This document shows positions 36,801 to 44,836 of a DNA stretch of 64,000 nucleotides, in pieces. The notes beneath the pieces are model-generated. The model made no database searches. It saw only the letters and a program-made list of their open reading frames with translations, and was not told the DNA's origin. Position numbers and translations under genes: made by a program. This stretch comes from an uncultured Porphyromonadaceae bacterium (GTDB lineage: Bacteria; Bacteroidota; Bacteroidia; Bacteroidales; Muribaculaceae), in the NCBI GenBank assembly GCA_937921035.1, contig CALEUL010000039.1, positions 16,657-80,656 on the forward strand, written 5' to 3'. The number at the start of each line of letters is the position of its first letter. Position 1 is the first letter of the stretch.

Positions 36801-37486
36801 TCTCGGAAATCGACCTCTCAAAAGTTCCGAACCTTGAACAGCTCTCGCTGGCCGCCAACAAGTTCAGCAATGTGGACGTTGAAAACCTGAGTGGCCTCAA
36901 AGCCCTTGTACTCGACCAGAACAAATTCACGTTCACAACTCTGCCCCCTGTAAAAGATCAGTACATAATATATACATACGGCAATCAGGAACGCATAAAC
37001 GGTGTTGTAGACGGTCTCACTGTCGACCTTAGCTCACAGGCAATGGTAGGAACCACGCCCACAACATATTCCTGGTTCATCGACGACCCCGTACTCGACG
37101 AAGAAGGTAACTGGACAGGCGAACAGCTCGTTGCCGACGAGGAATATACCGTAAATAACGGTGTTACTACTTTCGTTCAAGCGCTCGACCGCCTTGTGTG
37201 CCTCATGCTCAACGCCGAATTCAAAGACCTTGCCCTGATGTCGAACATGATAGACCTCAGTACAGGCTCTATCGAAGGCACAGACTCCGGATATACCGTA
37301 GACGTTAAAGTTATCGGCTCCTCGATAATCGTCGATGCACGGAATACAATCGCACGCGTCTACCGCACCGACGGAACCATTGCCGCAGCCGTGCAGGTGA
37401 ACGGAACATGCAATCTCGGAGAATTCACCACGGGCGTTTATATTGTAACCGTTGGCAACAAAGCCTTCAAGGTTGCCGTTAGATAA
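33830..37486 (+). CDS. Large secreted leucine-rich-repeat surface protein with three repeated modules
   Basis: 1218 residues with a signal peptide (residues 1-23). LRRs of the short bacterial kind (LxxLDLSxNxL) occur in three blocks, about residues 95-345, 515-700 and 870-1035. Each block ends with a segment of the form F-F/T-ATLP, then Y-Y-NQ-P, then VDLS, followed by a beta domain with YSW or FEWYK. The last ~65 residues (VYRTDGTIAAAVQV ... TTGVYIVTVGNKAFKVAV) resemble the type A sorting tail seen on the upstream peptidase. Such proteins usually bind other proteins or glycans at the surface. It lies 19 bases after the subtilase gene. The target is unknown. Confidence 0.82.
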   Translation: MKKIIKSALAAAVGAIATFTASAEEPIITFHTSLYQNQGPLNSMSFNIGGTGGGYIDVDFGFGTEEYELEEAVFDSTTSSINATTISGTVSKDGIVRIYGDASAIDYLNLNGCYISSVEMPKLTNLQILDLSHNELTGLDLSAYNKLEAIYLSDNPYSEASPLKIGGNKPNLTILEIGQSYWLDQSFNLSDYPSIISFDAYAAYDLRKVDPTGCPNLMQLTLDLTDVETLDVSKNPELVILNISDCKITDIDISHNTKLQQFYCVRGSQKYDSYKIKSLDLSHNPELYYLFAGYNALKDLDISKNPKLFELSVPWNELTTLDISNNKNLYNVIIRNNYFSFATLPVNPGDWGEYDYQQRPTPVNRSYKTGDVLDFSATMLREGTETVASMYKVNEEDYSSPIPLDNSNFKFENGKITLLTELSDSVFIRFDNSQFSQYPISTTNFVVKSESEYGQPANAVTFLPAADEGQEISFVIGMNGASTENPKSFYVDFGDGKPVEMTAAGTTVAAGTTVCGNRNGNGYMHIYVPENNDITALSINGMELFGIQFGLAARSLQELTLINTGLYELDLTELLQLRRLELRKNHLRTLDISGKNYLFAKHNLTDLIVPSNEIETLVIEDSESLLNLDASSNALSELDLVSAKQLVSLNMSNNKLTSVDFSKCAALKNVNVAVNSIAQLVMPNESVLHDFDIHNNAMTFATLPLPSAFTGKYTYNNQKPLRISEKGPGVDLSEQYLDLDGNFTKFEWYKADGTKLTDGTDYTESEGKTRFLDSSLGKVYCMISNPTLPALTLRTSQILVAEMPDLVTVSFTTPVGGESVSLSLAAEKPTSVFIDWKGDGVDLTNYELGTTYRLFDAITTEGANVKVYTYGDEAPISVFSITGATMKNLDVSGLTSAGNITVSNASIDNIVLPQGGMLKELNLSDNKLSSIDFSKQPNITSLSLAHNSFTGKIDFSNLKALQLLSIGDNAISEIVLDNPVLWFLDLAQNELSEIDLSKVPNLEQLSLAANKFSNVDVENLSGLKALVLDQNKFTFTTLPPVKDQYIIYTYGNQERINGVVDGLTVDLSSQAMVGTTPTTYSWFIDDPVLDEEGNWTGEQLVADEEYTVNNGVTTFVQALDRLVCLMLNAEFKDLALMSNMIDLSTGSIEGTDSGYTVDVKVIGSSIIVDARNTIARVYRTDGTIAAAVQVNGTCNLGEFTTGVYIVTVGNKAFKVAVR
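35336..35371 (+). repeat. 18-bp in-frame tandem duplication
   Basis: Two adjacent 18-base units (35336-35353, 35354-35371) encode AAGTTV twice in a linker between LRR modules. They differ at one base, which suggests a recent duplication. Confidence 0.75.
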
Positions 37487-37508
37487 CTCTATCCCTATTA
37501 TAATATGT

Positions 37509-37540
37509 GGGGGCGACATACGTCGCCCCCCATTTCTTTC
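37509..37540 (+). terminator. Terminator of the subtilase-LRR unit
   Basis: Stem GGGGGCGAC (37509-37517) / GTCGCCCCC (37522-37530), ATAC loop, followed by CATTTCTTTC. Confidence 0.8.
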
Positions 37541-37867
37541 ATTCGAAGGTTCTTCAAACACTCATAAAAAATACTAATTATGGGCCTGTCGTTTTTCTGT
37601 GCGAAAAAATTTTTTAAAAAATGCTCATAATTTTGTTATAATTTGAAAAATTAATCGTAATTTAGCGCCATAAATAGCAGAAGAAATGTCATACCCTTAT
37701 AAACTTTTATTAATAACCTGAGTAATAGAACCATTCGACAACGATTATTGTGTAAGGGACATCCCGCACAAGTCTATAAAACCTGAAACAAGCAGGCGTT
37801 GATCACTTATCCCGCACCGAACAATGAAAAAACACCATATCTTAAACCAAATCTAAACACCCCAATA
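37541..37867 (+). promoter_or_regulatory. Leader region of the susC locus
   Basis: 327 bases without a gene. A TAATTTTG at 37628-37635 matches the -7 element but has no correctly placed TTG, so the promoter may need an activator or alternative sigma factor. An AT-rich run with AAAAATTTTTTAAAAAAT lies at about 37604-37622. The word ATCCCGCAC occurs twice, about 45 bases apart, near 37763 and 37808. A 10-codon frame starting MKKHHILNQI lies at 37824-37856, ending 11 bases before the susC ATG; it may be a chance frame. Confidence 0.4.
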
Positions 37868-40800
37868 ATGGTAAAACCAATTTCAAAATCGCGTCTCGCT
37901 CTATTAATTGCTGCTTTCGTAGTGCAGATATGCACAACGGCAGCTTTGGCAGCGCCACTGAACATCAAAGGCACTGTTACCGACGAAACAGGCGAGCCTC
38001 TTATCGGCGTATCTGTACAGCCTGTAAAGAGTAAAAAAGGCGTAACAACCGACATCGACGGAAAATACGCTATCACAATCTCTGCTCCCGGCGAGATTAA
38101 CTTCTCGTACGTGGGCATGAAACCGAAAACAATACAGGTGAGCAAATCCGGAACATATGATGTAATGTTGGAACAAGGCAGCAACACTCTTGACGACGTT
38201 GTTGTTGTGGGATACGGCACACAGCGCAAAGTAAACCTTACCGGTTCTGTGCAGAGCGTAAACTCCGATGAAATTCTCCGACGCAGCGTTTCAAACGGCT
38301 CTCTGGCGCTTCAGGGTATTGTTCCGGGCCTCACTGCCGTACAGAGCAGCGGTCAGCCTGGCGGCGACCAGGCCAGCATAACCATCCGTGGACGTGGTTC
38401 GCTAAACTCATCCACTTCGCCTCTTGTGCTTATCGACGGTGTCGAAGGAGATATGAACCGTATCGACCTTAACAGCGTGGAAACCATATCCGTGCTCAAG
38501 GATGCGGCTTCGGCTTCAATCTACGGTTCTCGTGCTTCAAACGGCGTTATCCTCATTACCACTAAACGTGGTGCAAAAGGCAAACCAAAAGTAACTTTCA
38601 ACGGCTACGTAGGCTGGAACAAACCTACCGAAATGCCCGAAGGTGTAGACGCCATAGGACTTATGCAGGCTATCGACGTTGCACGCGCAAACAACGACCA
38701 GGAACCTCTGTATACCGACATGATTGAGGTTTACCGTACCGAAGGCGCCGACCAGATGAACCGTTACGACACCAACTGGCGCGACGCTATCATGAAAAGT
38801 TCCGCTATGGTGCAGAACTACTCGGTTGGCGTGAGCGGTGGCTCCGAATTCCTGAATGTTTACGCCACCGCTGGCTACTACAAACAGGACGGCATGGTGC
38901 CCAACAACAACTTCAGCCGCTACAACCTGCGTCTTAACTCCGACATGAAGATCAACGACTGGATTCGTCTCGGCGTCGACGCCAGCGTACGTCAGGCCGA
39001 AGTTCTCAACCCTATCGGAGGTGCAACCACCCTTATCGGCTACGCTATGACCTTCCAGCCGCTGCTCTCGGGCATAAACGCCGACGGCACCTGGGGCTAC
39101 GGCCTCCAGGGCAACAACCCTATAGCCACAATAAACGACGGCGGATACAGCAAGAGCATCGCTCCCGAATATATTGTAAAGACAACCCTTACCGTTACCC
39201 CGTTCAAGGGAATGACTATTCTGGGTAGCTACAACTGGAAACGCAACACAGGAAGCACCTACACATTTGCCGACACTTACGAGGAATATGAATACGGTGC
39301 CCTTAAAGGCACATTCCCCACTGAAGTGAAAAAAGCAAGCGACCAGCGTTCCAGCTCCGATTACAAACAGTACAACGCGATGGTTACCTACGAAAACACT
39401 ATCGCATCGCACTACCTCAAAGCGATGGTTGGATTCCAGAGCGAAGATTTCAACTCGAACAACCTTTCTGCCGGACGTTCCGACTTCAAATACGACGGAT
39501 ATAACGAACTGCAGCACGGCGATGCTTCCACCGCAACAAACAGCGCCTACTCCACTGCGTGGAGCATGCTTTCCTATATCTTCCGTATCAACTACAGCTT
39601 CCGCGACCGTTACCTGCTTGAAGTGAACGGACGTTACGACGGTACCTCCCGTTTCACAAAAGACAAACGCTGGGGATTCTTCCCTTCGGTATCGCTGGGA
39701 TGGCGTATGTCGGAGGAAGCATTCTTCCAGGGCCTAAAGCCCGTCCTCAACAACCTTAAGCTGAGAGCTTCGTTCGGTCGTCTGGGCAACCAGTCGCTCT
39801 CTACAAATTTCCCGTACGTATCGGCTGTAAGCACAGGCGATTCCTACGGTTATTTCTTCGACGAGGAATTTACTCCCGGTGCCGCGCAGACACAGCTCGC
39901 CAACCCGCTCATCACTTGGGAAAAATCAACACAGTATAACATCGGTCTCGACTGGAGCCTGTTCAACAACCGTCTGTCAGGCGGATTCGACTACTACGTA
40001 CGCAAAATCGACGATATGCTTCAGAAGTTCTCCGTTCCCGAATTCGTAGCACTGGAAGCTCCCTGGCAGAATGCCGGATCAATGCGCAACAACGGTTGGG
40101 AACTCTCTCTTGGCTGGAACGACCGCATCGGCAACGTAAATTACTATGCAAAGTTCAATATCTCCGACGTCCGAAACAAGGTCCTGAACCTCTACGGAAA
40201 CGAATATAAGAGCGGTAACACTTACACCGCCGAAGGGCTCCCATACGGCAACTACTACGGCTACATCGCCGACGGATTCTACCGCGACCAGGACGACATT
40301 GACAACTCCCCCGCTTTCGGAGACCGCAACACAATCAAACCCGGCTTTATCAAATACAAGGATATCTCTGGTCCCGACGGTGTGCCCGACGGAGTTATCG
40401 ACGGCGAAGACCGTGCCGTTATCGGCAACCCCACACCGCACTATGGATACGGTCTGACACTTGGAGCCGACTGGAAAGGCTTCGACATCAGCCTGTTCTT
40501 CCAGGGCGTTGCCAAACGCGACGTACTGTACACAGGTGCCGGAGCTCGTCCTCTGATGGGCAACAAGACTATTTACACTCACCAGCTGGATACCTGGACT
40601 CCCGACAATCAGGACGCTACATTCCCTCTCCTGCTTATCGACAACTCCGGCAGCCTGGACAACAACATGGCATCTTCGTTCTGGGTACAGAGCGGCGCCT
40701 ACTGCCGTCTCAAAAACCTTGTTGTGGGCTACACGATTCCCAAGAAAATCACACGCAAGGCTACCATCGAAAACCTGCGCGTATATGCCACCGCTCAGAA

Positions 40801-40918
40801 CCTGTTCACAATCCGCGGCGACAACTTCTACAAGGGTTTCGACCCCGAGAGCTCCGCAGGCGCAAGCTGCTACCCTCTCAACAAGACATTCCTATTCGGT
40901 CTGCAACTCGAATTCTAA
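37868..40918 (+). CDS. SusC/RagA family TonB-dependent outer-membrane transporter
   Basis: 1016 residues from ATG 37868. Signal peptide to about residue 29, then a carboxypeptidase-regulatory-like domain (LNIKGTVTDETGEPLIGVSV, ~30-115), TonB box region DDVVVVGYGTQ (~108-118), plug domain (GLTAVQSSGQPGGDQASITIRGRGSL ... VLKDAASASIYGSRASNGVILITTK), and a barrel ending in LQLEF. Together with the SusD protein 12 bases downstream it imports oligosaccharides or similar ligands through the outer membrane using TonB energy. It starts the 20-kb unit of glycan-related genes and marks it as a polysaccharide-utilisation-like locus. Ligand unknown. Confidence 0.93.
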   Translation: MVKPISKSRLALLIAAFVVQICTTAALAAPLNIKGTVTDETGEPLIGVSVQPVKSKKGVTTDIDGKYAITISAPGEINFSYVGMKPKTIQVSKSGTYDVMLEQGSNTLDDVVVVGYGTQRKVNLTGSVQSVNSDEILRRSVSNGSLALQGIVPGLTAVQSSGQPGGDQASITIRGRGSLNSSTSPLVLIDGVEGDMNRIDLNSVETISVLKDAASASIYGSRASNGVILITTKRGAKGKPKVTFNGYVGWNKPTEMPEGVDAIGLMQAIDVARANNDQEPLYTDMIEVYRTEGADQMNRYDTNWRDAIMKSSAMVQNYSVGVSGGSEFLNVYATAGYYKQDGMVPNNNFSRYNLRLNSDMKINDWIRLGVDASVRQAEVLNPIGGATTLIGYAMTFQPLLSGINADGTWGYGLQGNNPIATINDGGYSKSIAPEYIVKTTLTVTPFKGMTILGSYNWKRNTGSTYTFADTYEEYEYGALKGTFPTEVKKASDQRSSSDYKQYNAMVTYENTIASHYLKAMVGFQSEDFNSNNLSAGRSDFKYDGYNELQHGDASTATNSAYSTAWSMLSYIFRINYSFRDRYLLEVNGRYDGTSRFTKDKRWGFFPSVSLGWRMSEEAFFQGLKPVLNNLKLRASFGRLGNQSLSTNFPYVSAVSTGDSYGYFFDEEFTPGAAQTQLANPLITWEKSTQYNIGLDWSLFNNRLSGGFDYYVRKIDDMLQKFSVPEFVALEAPWQNAGSMRNNGWELSLGWNDRIGNVNYYAKFNISDVRNKVLNLYGNEYKSGNTYTAEGLPYGNYYGYIADGFYRDQDDIDNSPAFGDRNTIKPGFIKYKDISGPDGVPDGVIDGEDRAVIGNPTPHYGYGLTLGADWKGFDISLFFQGVAKRDVLYTGAGARPLMGNKTIYTHQLDTWTPDNQDATFPLLLIDNSGSLDNNMASSFWVQSGAYCRLKNLVVGYTIPKKITRKATIENLRVYATAQNLFTIRGDNFYKGFDPESSAGASCYPLNKTFLFGLQLEF

Positions 40919-40930
40919 AAATTGACTCCA

Positions 40931-42703
40931 ATGAAAAAAGCATTATATACAGCAATCTGCTCCATAGCTGCATTAAGCATGGCGTCGTGCTCCGATTTTC
41001 TTGATAAGAAGAGCACGGCATACGACAGCGACGGCTTCTACGAATCGGAAGCCGGTATGGACGAAGGTGTTACAGGCATCTACGCCGCCGTGCCATACAA
41101 TCAGAACTGGGACGTCCCCGCTCCGGTTATGCAGGACGTATACAGCCCCTACGGTCTACAGGACGAGGAAAACAACACTATCAGTGCAGGTCCGGGACTA
41201 ACAGCCGACCAGACTTATGTCAACTCATACTGGAAAGGTCACTGGGCTATTATCGCTCGAGCAAACAATGTGATAGATGGCGCCCTGACAGACCTTAGCG
41301 GTGCAAGCGCGACTTACAAGCGCCGTCTCGCCGAAGCACATGCGCTGCGTAACTTCGCATACTACAACCTTGTTATGACTTTCGGCGACATTCCGTTCTT
41401 CACCAGCTCGGTAACAACAGACCAGTACAACGAACCGCGCCACGACAAAAAAGAAATAGCCGACTACTGCATCAACGAACTCAAGGAAATCGCAGAAAGC
41501 GGCCTGCTCGGATGGCAGTGCGAGCAGCGAGGCCGCGTAAGCCTCGGCATGATATACACCCTTATCGCTCGATGGGGCCTCCTTGCTGGCAGCCATAACT
41601 TCGGCGGAGAGGCTGAAAAATATTTCACCGAAGCAGCTGCAGCTGCAAAACAGGTTGTAGACAACGTCGAACTCGCACAGAACTTCGGCGACCTCTTCAC
41701 CAAGCCCGGTCAGATGAAAACCGACGTGCAGAACGAGATTTTCTGGGCGCTGATGTACTCCAACGGCTCGGTGCGCCACACTCACCGCACTCGTTACGGA
41801 CACACATCGCGCACCGCCGGCGGATCGTCGGTACGTTTCCCGTCCAACTTCCTGGCTATGTGTTTCGAGTGCAAGGACGGCAAGCGAATCGACGAATCGC
41901 CACTATTCGATCCCAAACATCCATCGTGGAACCGCGATCCCCGTTTCCGCCACACAATCCTTATGCACGGCGATACTATGGAATACAACGACAAAGGAAG
42001 CAAGGTTGTGCTTAACGTATACGACCCCAACACCCGTCAGTATCCCAACCCGCGCCGCCCGGGCACTTGGTACAACGGAACAAACGCCGATGTCAGCGGT
42101 CCGTCATCTTCTTTCGCACGAAGCGGAAACGGATACCTCTACAACAAATACAACACCGATTTCACTATTGAAGGATTCTCGGAATCAACAATCGACATCA
42201 TCGTGATGCGTGCAGCCGAGGCTTATCTGTCGTACGCAGAAGCTAAAATCGAACTCAACAGCATGGACCAGTCCGTATACGACGCAATCAACGCAGTTCG
42301 CCGCCGCGCTGGAATGCCCGACTTCGATATAGCTCGTCAGGGCGACCAGAACAAAATGCGCCAGATTGTACGCCGCGAACGCAAAGTTGAACTGGCTATG
42401 GAAGGTCTCGCTCTGTGCGACTTCCGCCGCTGGGGCATTGGCGACCTCCTCAACGCAGGTCCTATCTACGGACAGCCGATTTCCGATATTCGCTACGATG
42501 GTCTTACTATGGCCGACATGCCTACCTTCAAACATTCCGACCGACACGACCTCAACGATATCCCATTCTACTCCGAGGAAATTGCTGCAAAATACACCAA
42601 GCGCGACCGTCAGCGCTACTGGGCCGAGCGCTTCACATGGTGGCCAATACCGCGCGCCGACCTCGACCGCAACCCCAACCTCTCCAACCCTGAAGGATAT
42701 TGA
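40931..42703 (+). CDS. SusD/RagB family surface lipoprotein
   Basis: 590 residues from ATG 40931, with lipobox SMASC (Cys19) and SDFLDKKS after it, the usual SusD N-terminus. TPR-like helical regions (TYKRRLAEAHALRNFAYYNLVMTFGDIPFF at ~130-160) and the C-terminal SusD_RagB domain (IRREREVE-like 'VRRERKVELAMEGLALCDFRRW', ~482-503) are clear. SusD proteins cap the SusC barrel and bind the glycan on the cell surface. The in-frame TTG 9 bases upstream is less likely than the ATG. It follows susC at 12 bases. Confidence 0.93.
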   Translation: MKKALYTAICSIAALSMASCSDFLDKKSTAYDSDGFYESEAGMDEGVTGIYAAVPYNQNWDVPAPVMQDVYSPYGLQDEENNTISAGPGLTADQTYVNSYWKGHWAIIARANNVIDGALTDLSGASATYKRRLAEAHALRNFAYYNLVMTFGDIPFFTSSVTTDQYNEPRHDKKEIADYCINELKEIAESGLLGWQCEQRGRVSLGMIYTLIARWGLLAGSHNFGGEAEKYFTEAAAAAKQVVDNVELAQNFGDLFTKPGQMKTDVQNEIFWALMYSNGSVRHTHRTRYGHTSRTAGGSSVRFPSNFLAMCFECKDGKRIDESPLFDPKHPSWNRDPRFRHTILMHGDTMEYNDKGSKVVLNVYDPNTRQYPNPRRPGTWYNGTNADVSGPSSSFARSGNGYLYNKYNTDFTIEGFSESTIDIIVMRAAEAYLSYAEAKIELNSMDQSVYDAINAVRRRAGMPDFDIARQGDQNKMRQIVRRERKVELAMEGLALCDFRRWGIGDLLNAGPIYGQPISDIRYDGLTMADMPTFKHSDRHDLNDIPFYSEEIAAKYTKRDRQRYWAERFTWWPIPRADLDRNPNLSNPEGY

Positions 42704-42769
42704 TCAAAAAATGTATGGCGTTACACTATCAATTATGTGCGACGCCATACAAAATAACTCAACACAGTC

Positions 42770-44791
42770 ATGAAGTACTTACCTGCAATAGCTTTAGCCA
42801 CGCTTGCGTTTGTTACACAGGCAAAGACAACCGTTACCACGGGCGACGGCACTGTTACCCTGTCCAACGGCCAAGCCTCGGCTACGTTCTGCACAGGCAA
42901 AACTTTCGATATTCTCGAGATGAAACACAACGGCTCGCGCAACCTTGTTGAAAAGGGCGCGAACCTGGAGCCGTGGAAAATCACATACCGAGGCGCTCAG
43001 GGAGAGACTCCCGAGTTAAGTCCCAAAACCGCGACATTCCGTGGCGCGGTGCAGGAGCGTACCGATTCTTCCGCCGTTCTTCGTTTCCGCTGGGATACAC
43101 GTCTTGTCTACGACAACGACCCGCATCCCGTGGAGATGACTGTGGCTCTCTCGGACAACTCGCCGCTGCTGCAGTGGAACATCAGCGCCGACCTACCGGA
43201 AGGCTGGGAAGTTACCGAAATAAAATTTCCGGTCGTTGCAATAGCATCGCCGGAAAACGCAAAGGTTATAACACCTGCCGGATGGGGCAACGAATACAAG
43301 CTGCGCGCCGATACCGTTTATGAGGCAAACTACCCCTCCTGGTCCGCGTCCATGCAGATGATGATGGTACACAACCCGGAAGGCGTCTTCTTCTATTCAC
43401 CCCGCGATTTTAAGGCTTGCGGCAAACTCATGACCGTCGACGAACGCCTCGGTCAAAGCAACATCGGAACAAAAACCGTTGTATCGGCAGCATGGAACAA
43501 AAACGGAAAATTCACTCTGCCCTGGACTACCGTTACTGCATATTCCACAAAAGGATGGGAAGACGCAGCGCGTGCTTGGTACCGGCCATTCGCCCTTCAG
43601 ACTCAATGGGGAAAAACAAAACTAACCGACCGTAAAATTCCCGACTGGCTTGTGGACAAAGACCTGTGGATGCGCGCAAAATACATGGGCGACACTACGG
43701 TCATCGCTGTCAACAAGGCTATCGACTACTATGGCGAGAATATCGCATTCCACTGGTATTTCTGGCACAATCACCTCTACGATTCGCACTACCCCGACTA
43801 CTTTCCTGCAAAGCCCGAATTTGCCGGTCTTGTAAAGATGGTACGCGACCGCAACTGTCAGGTGATGCCATATATAAACGGACGTCTGTGGGACCCGGGT
43901 GCCGACAGCTACAAAGCCCGCAACGGCGCCGCCGCATCGTGCCGCCGCCCCGACGGAGCACTGTACACCGAAATATACCCCACTTCGATTGTTCCAAACA
44001 CAGTAACATGCCCGTCGTCGCCAATCTGGCGGAACGTACTGCTGGAACTTGCCGATTCAATCCAGGAACGCCTCGGCACCAACGGCCTGTACATCGACCA
44101 GATTGCGGCTGCAGCACCCTACCCTTGCTATGCCGAGAACCACACACATCCAAAAGGCGGCGGCGAATTCTGGTACGAAAGCTACACTGACATTATCGAC
44201 GAGATGCGCCGCGAGCACCTGAAGCCCGGCAACATAATCTTCTCCGAAGAAAACGCCGAGTGCTACATACCTGTATTCGATATCCTGCTTACAGTAAACA
44301 CTCCGCACACACCGTCGTGCAAGATTGTGCCGCTCTACCCCATCATTTACTCAGACCGCGTGCTCACAACCGCATTCACCTACAGCCCCTACACCGACGT
44401 GCGCAACGGCGATTTCCGCTACGAGAACATGATGGCGCTGCTCTACGGCGCTCAGCTCGGCTGGGTTGACCCGCGACTGCTCTGGCAGGACGAGAAAACG
44501 GAATACGAAGCAAAGTTCCTTAAAGACCTCGCCGAGTTCCGCAGCAAACAGCACGATGTGTTCGTAGGTGGCCGCTATATCCGCGAATTCATCCCCGAGG
44601 GCGACAACCCCGTGTTCAACGTACCCGTATTCGGAATCGAGAACATGGTTAAAGGCTCCGAATGGCTCTCGCGCGACGGCAAACGCGTACTATTTGTCGT
44701 TAACAGCGACTCAAAGCCTCACAAGGTTACTCTGCCAACTGGCAAAGAGATTACAATGAAACCAGTATCCGCAAAAAGATTCAACCTCTGA
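42770..44791 (+). CDS. DUF6259 domain protein, predicted glycoside-hydrolase-like
   Basis: 673 residues with signal peptide (MKYLPAIALATLAFVTQA). The N-terminal ~270 residues are a beta-sandwich like those before GH36/GH31-type barrels, with TVTLSNGQASATF near residue 29. From ~285 a barrel-like region contains HWYFWHNHLYD, MPYINGRLWDPG, NGLYIDQIAAA and IIFSEENAECY. Asp in the LYIDQ strand and Glu in FSEEN are candidate catalytic acids, by analogy with clan GH-D order (strand 4 Asp, strand 6 acid). DUF6259 has, to my knowledge, no established activity. Fourth position on the strand after susC/susD in the locus; a periplasmic or surface glycosidase is the likely role. Confidence 0.7.
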   Translation: MKYLPAIALATLAFVTQAKTTVTTGDGTVTLSNGQASATFCTGKTFDILEMKHNGSRNLVEKGANLEPWKITYRGAQGETPELSPKTATFRGAVQERTDSSAVLRFRWDTRLVYDNDPHPVEMTVALSDNSPLLQWNISADLPEGWEVTEIKFPVVAIASPENAKVITPAGWGNEYKLRADTVYEANYPSWSASMQMMMVHNPEGVFFYSPRDFKACGKLMTVDERLGQSNIGTKTVVSAAWNKNGKFTLPWTTVTAYSTKGWEDAARAWYRPFALQTQWGKTKLTDRKIPDWLVDKDLWMRAKYMGDTTVIAVNKAIDYYGENIAFHWYFWHNHLYDSHYPDYFPAKPEFAGLVKMVRDRNCQVMPYINGRLWDPGADSYKARNGAAASCRRPDGALYTEIYPTSIVPNTVTCPSSPIWRNVLLELADSIQERLGTNGLYIDQIAAAAPYPCYAENHTHPKGGGEFWYESYTDIIDEMRREHLKPGNIIFSEENAECYIPVFDILLTVNTPHTPSCKIVPLYPIIYSDRVLTTAFTYSPYTDVRNGDFRYENMMALLYGAQLGWVDPRLLWQDEKTEYEAKFLKDLAEFRSKQHDVFVGGRYIREFIPEGDNPVFNVPVFGIENMVKGSEWLSRDGKRVLFVVNSDSKPHKVTLPTGKEITMKPVSAKRFNL

Positions 44792-44836
44792 TATATTAGA
44801 TATATTCACAAACAACCAATTTTTAATTTCAATATT

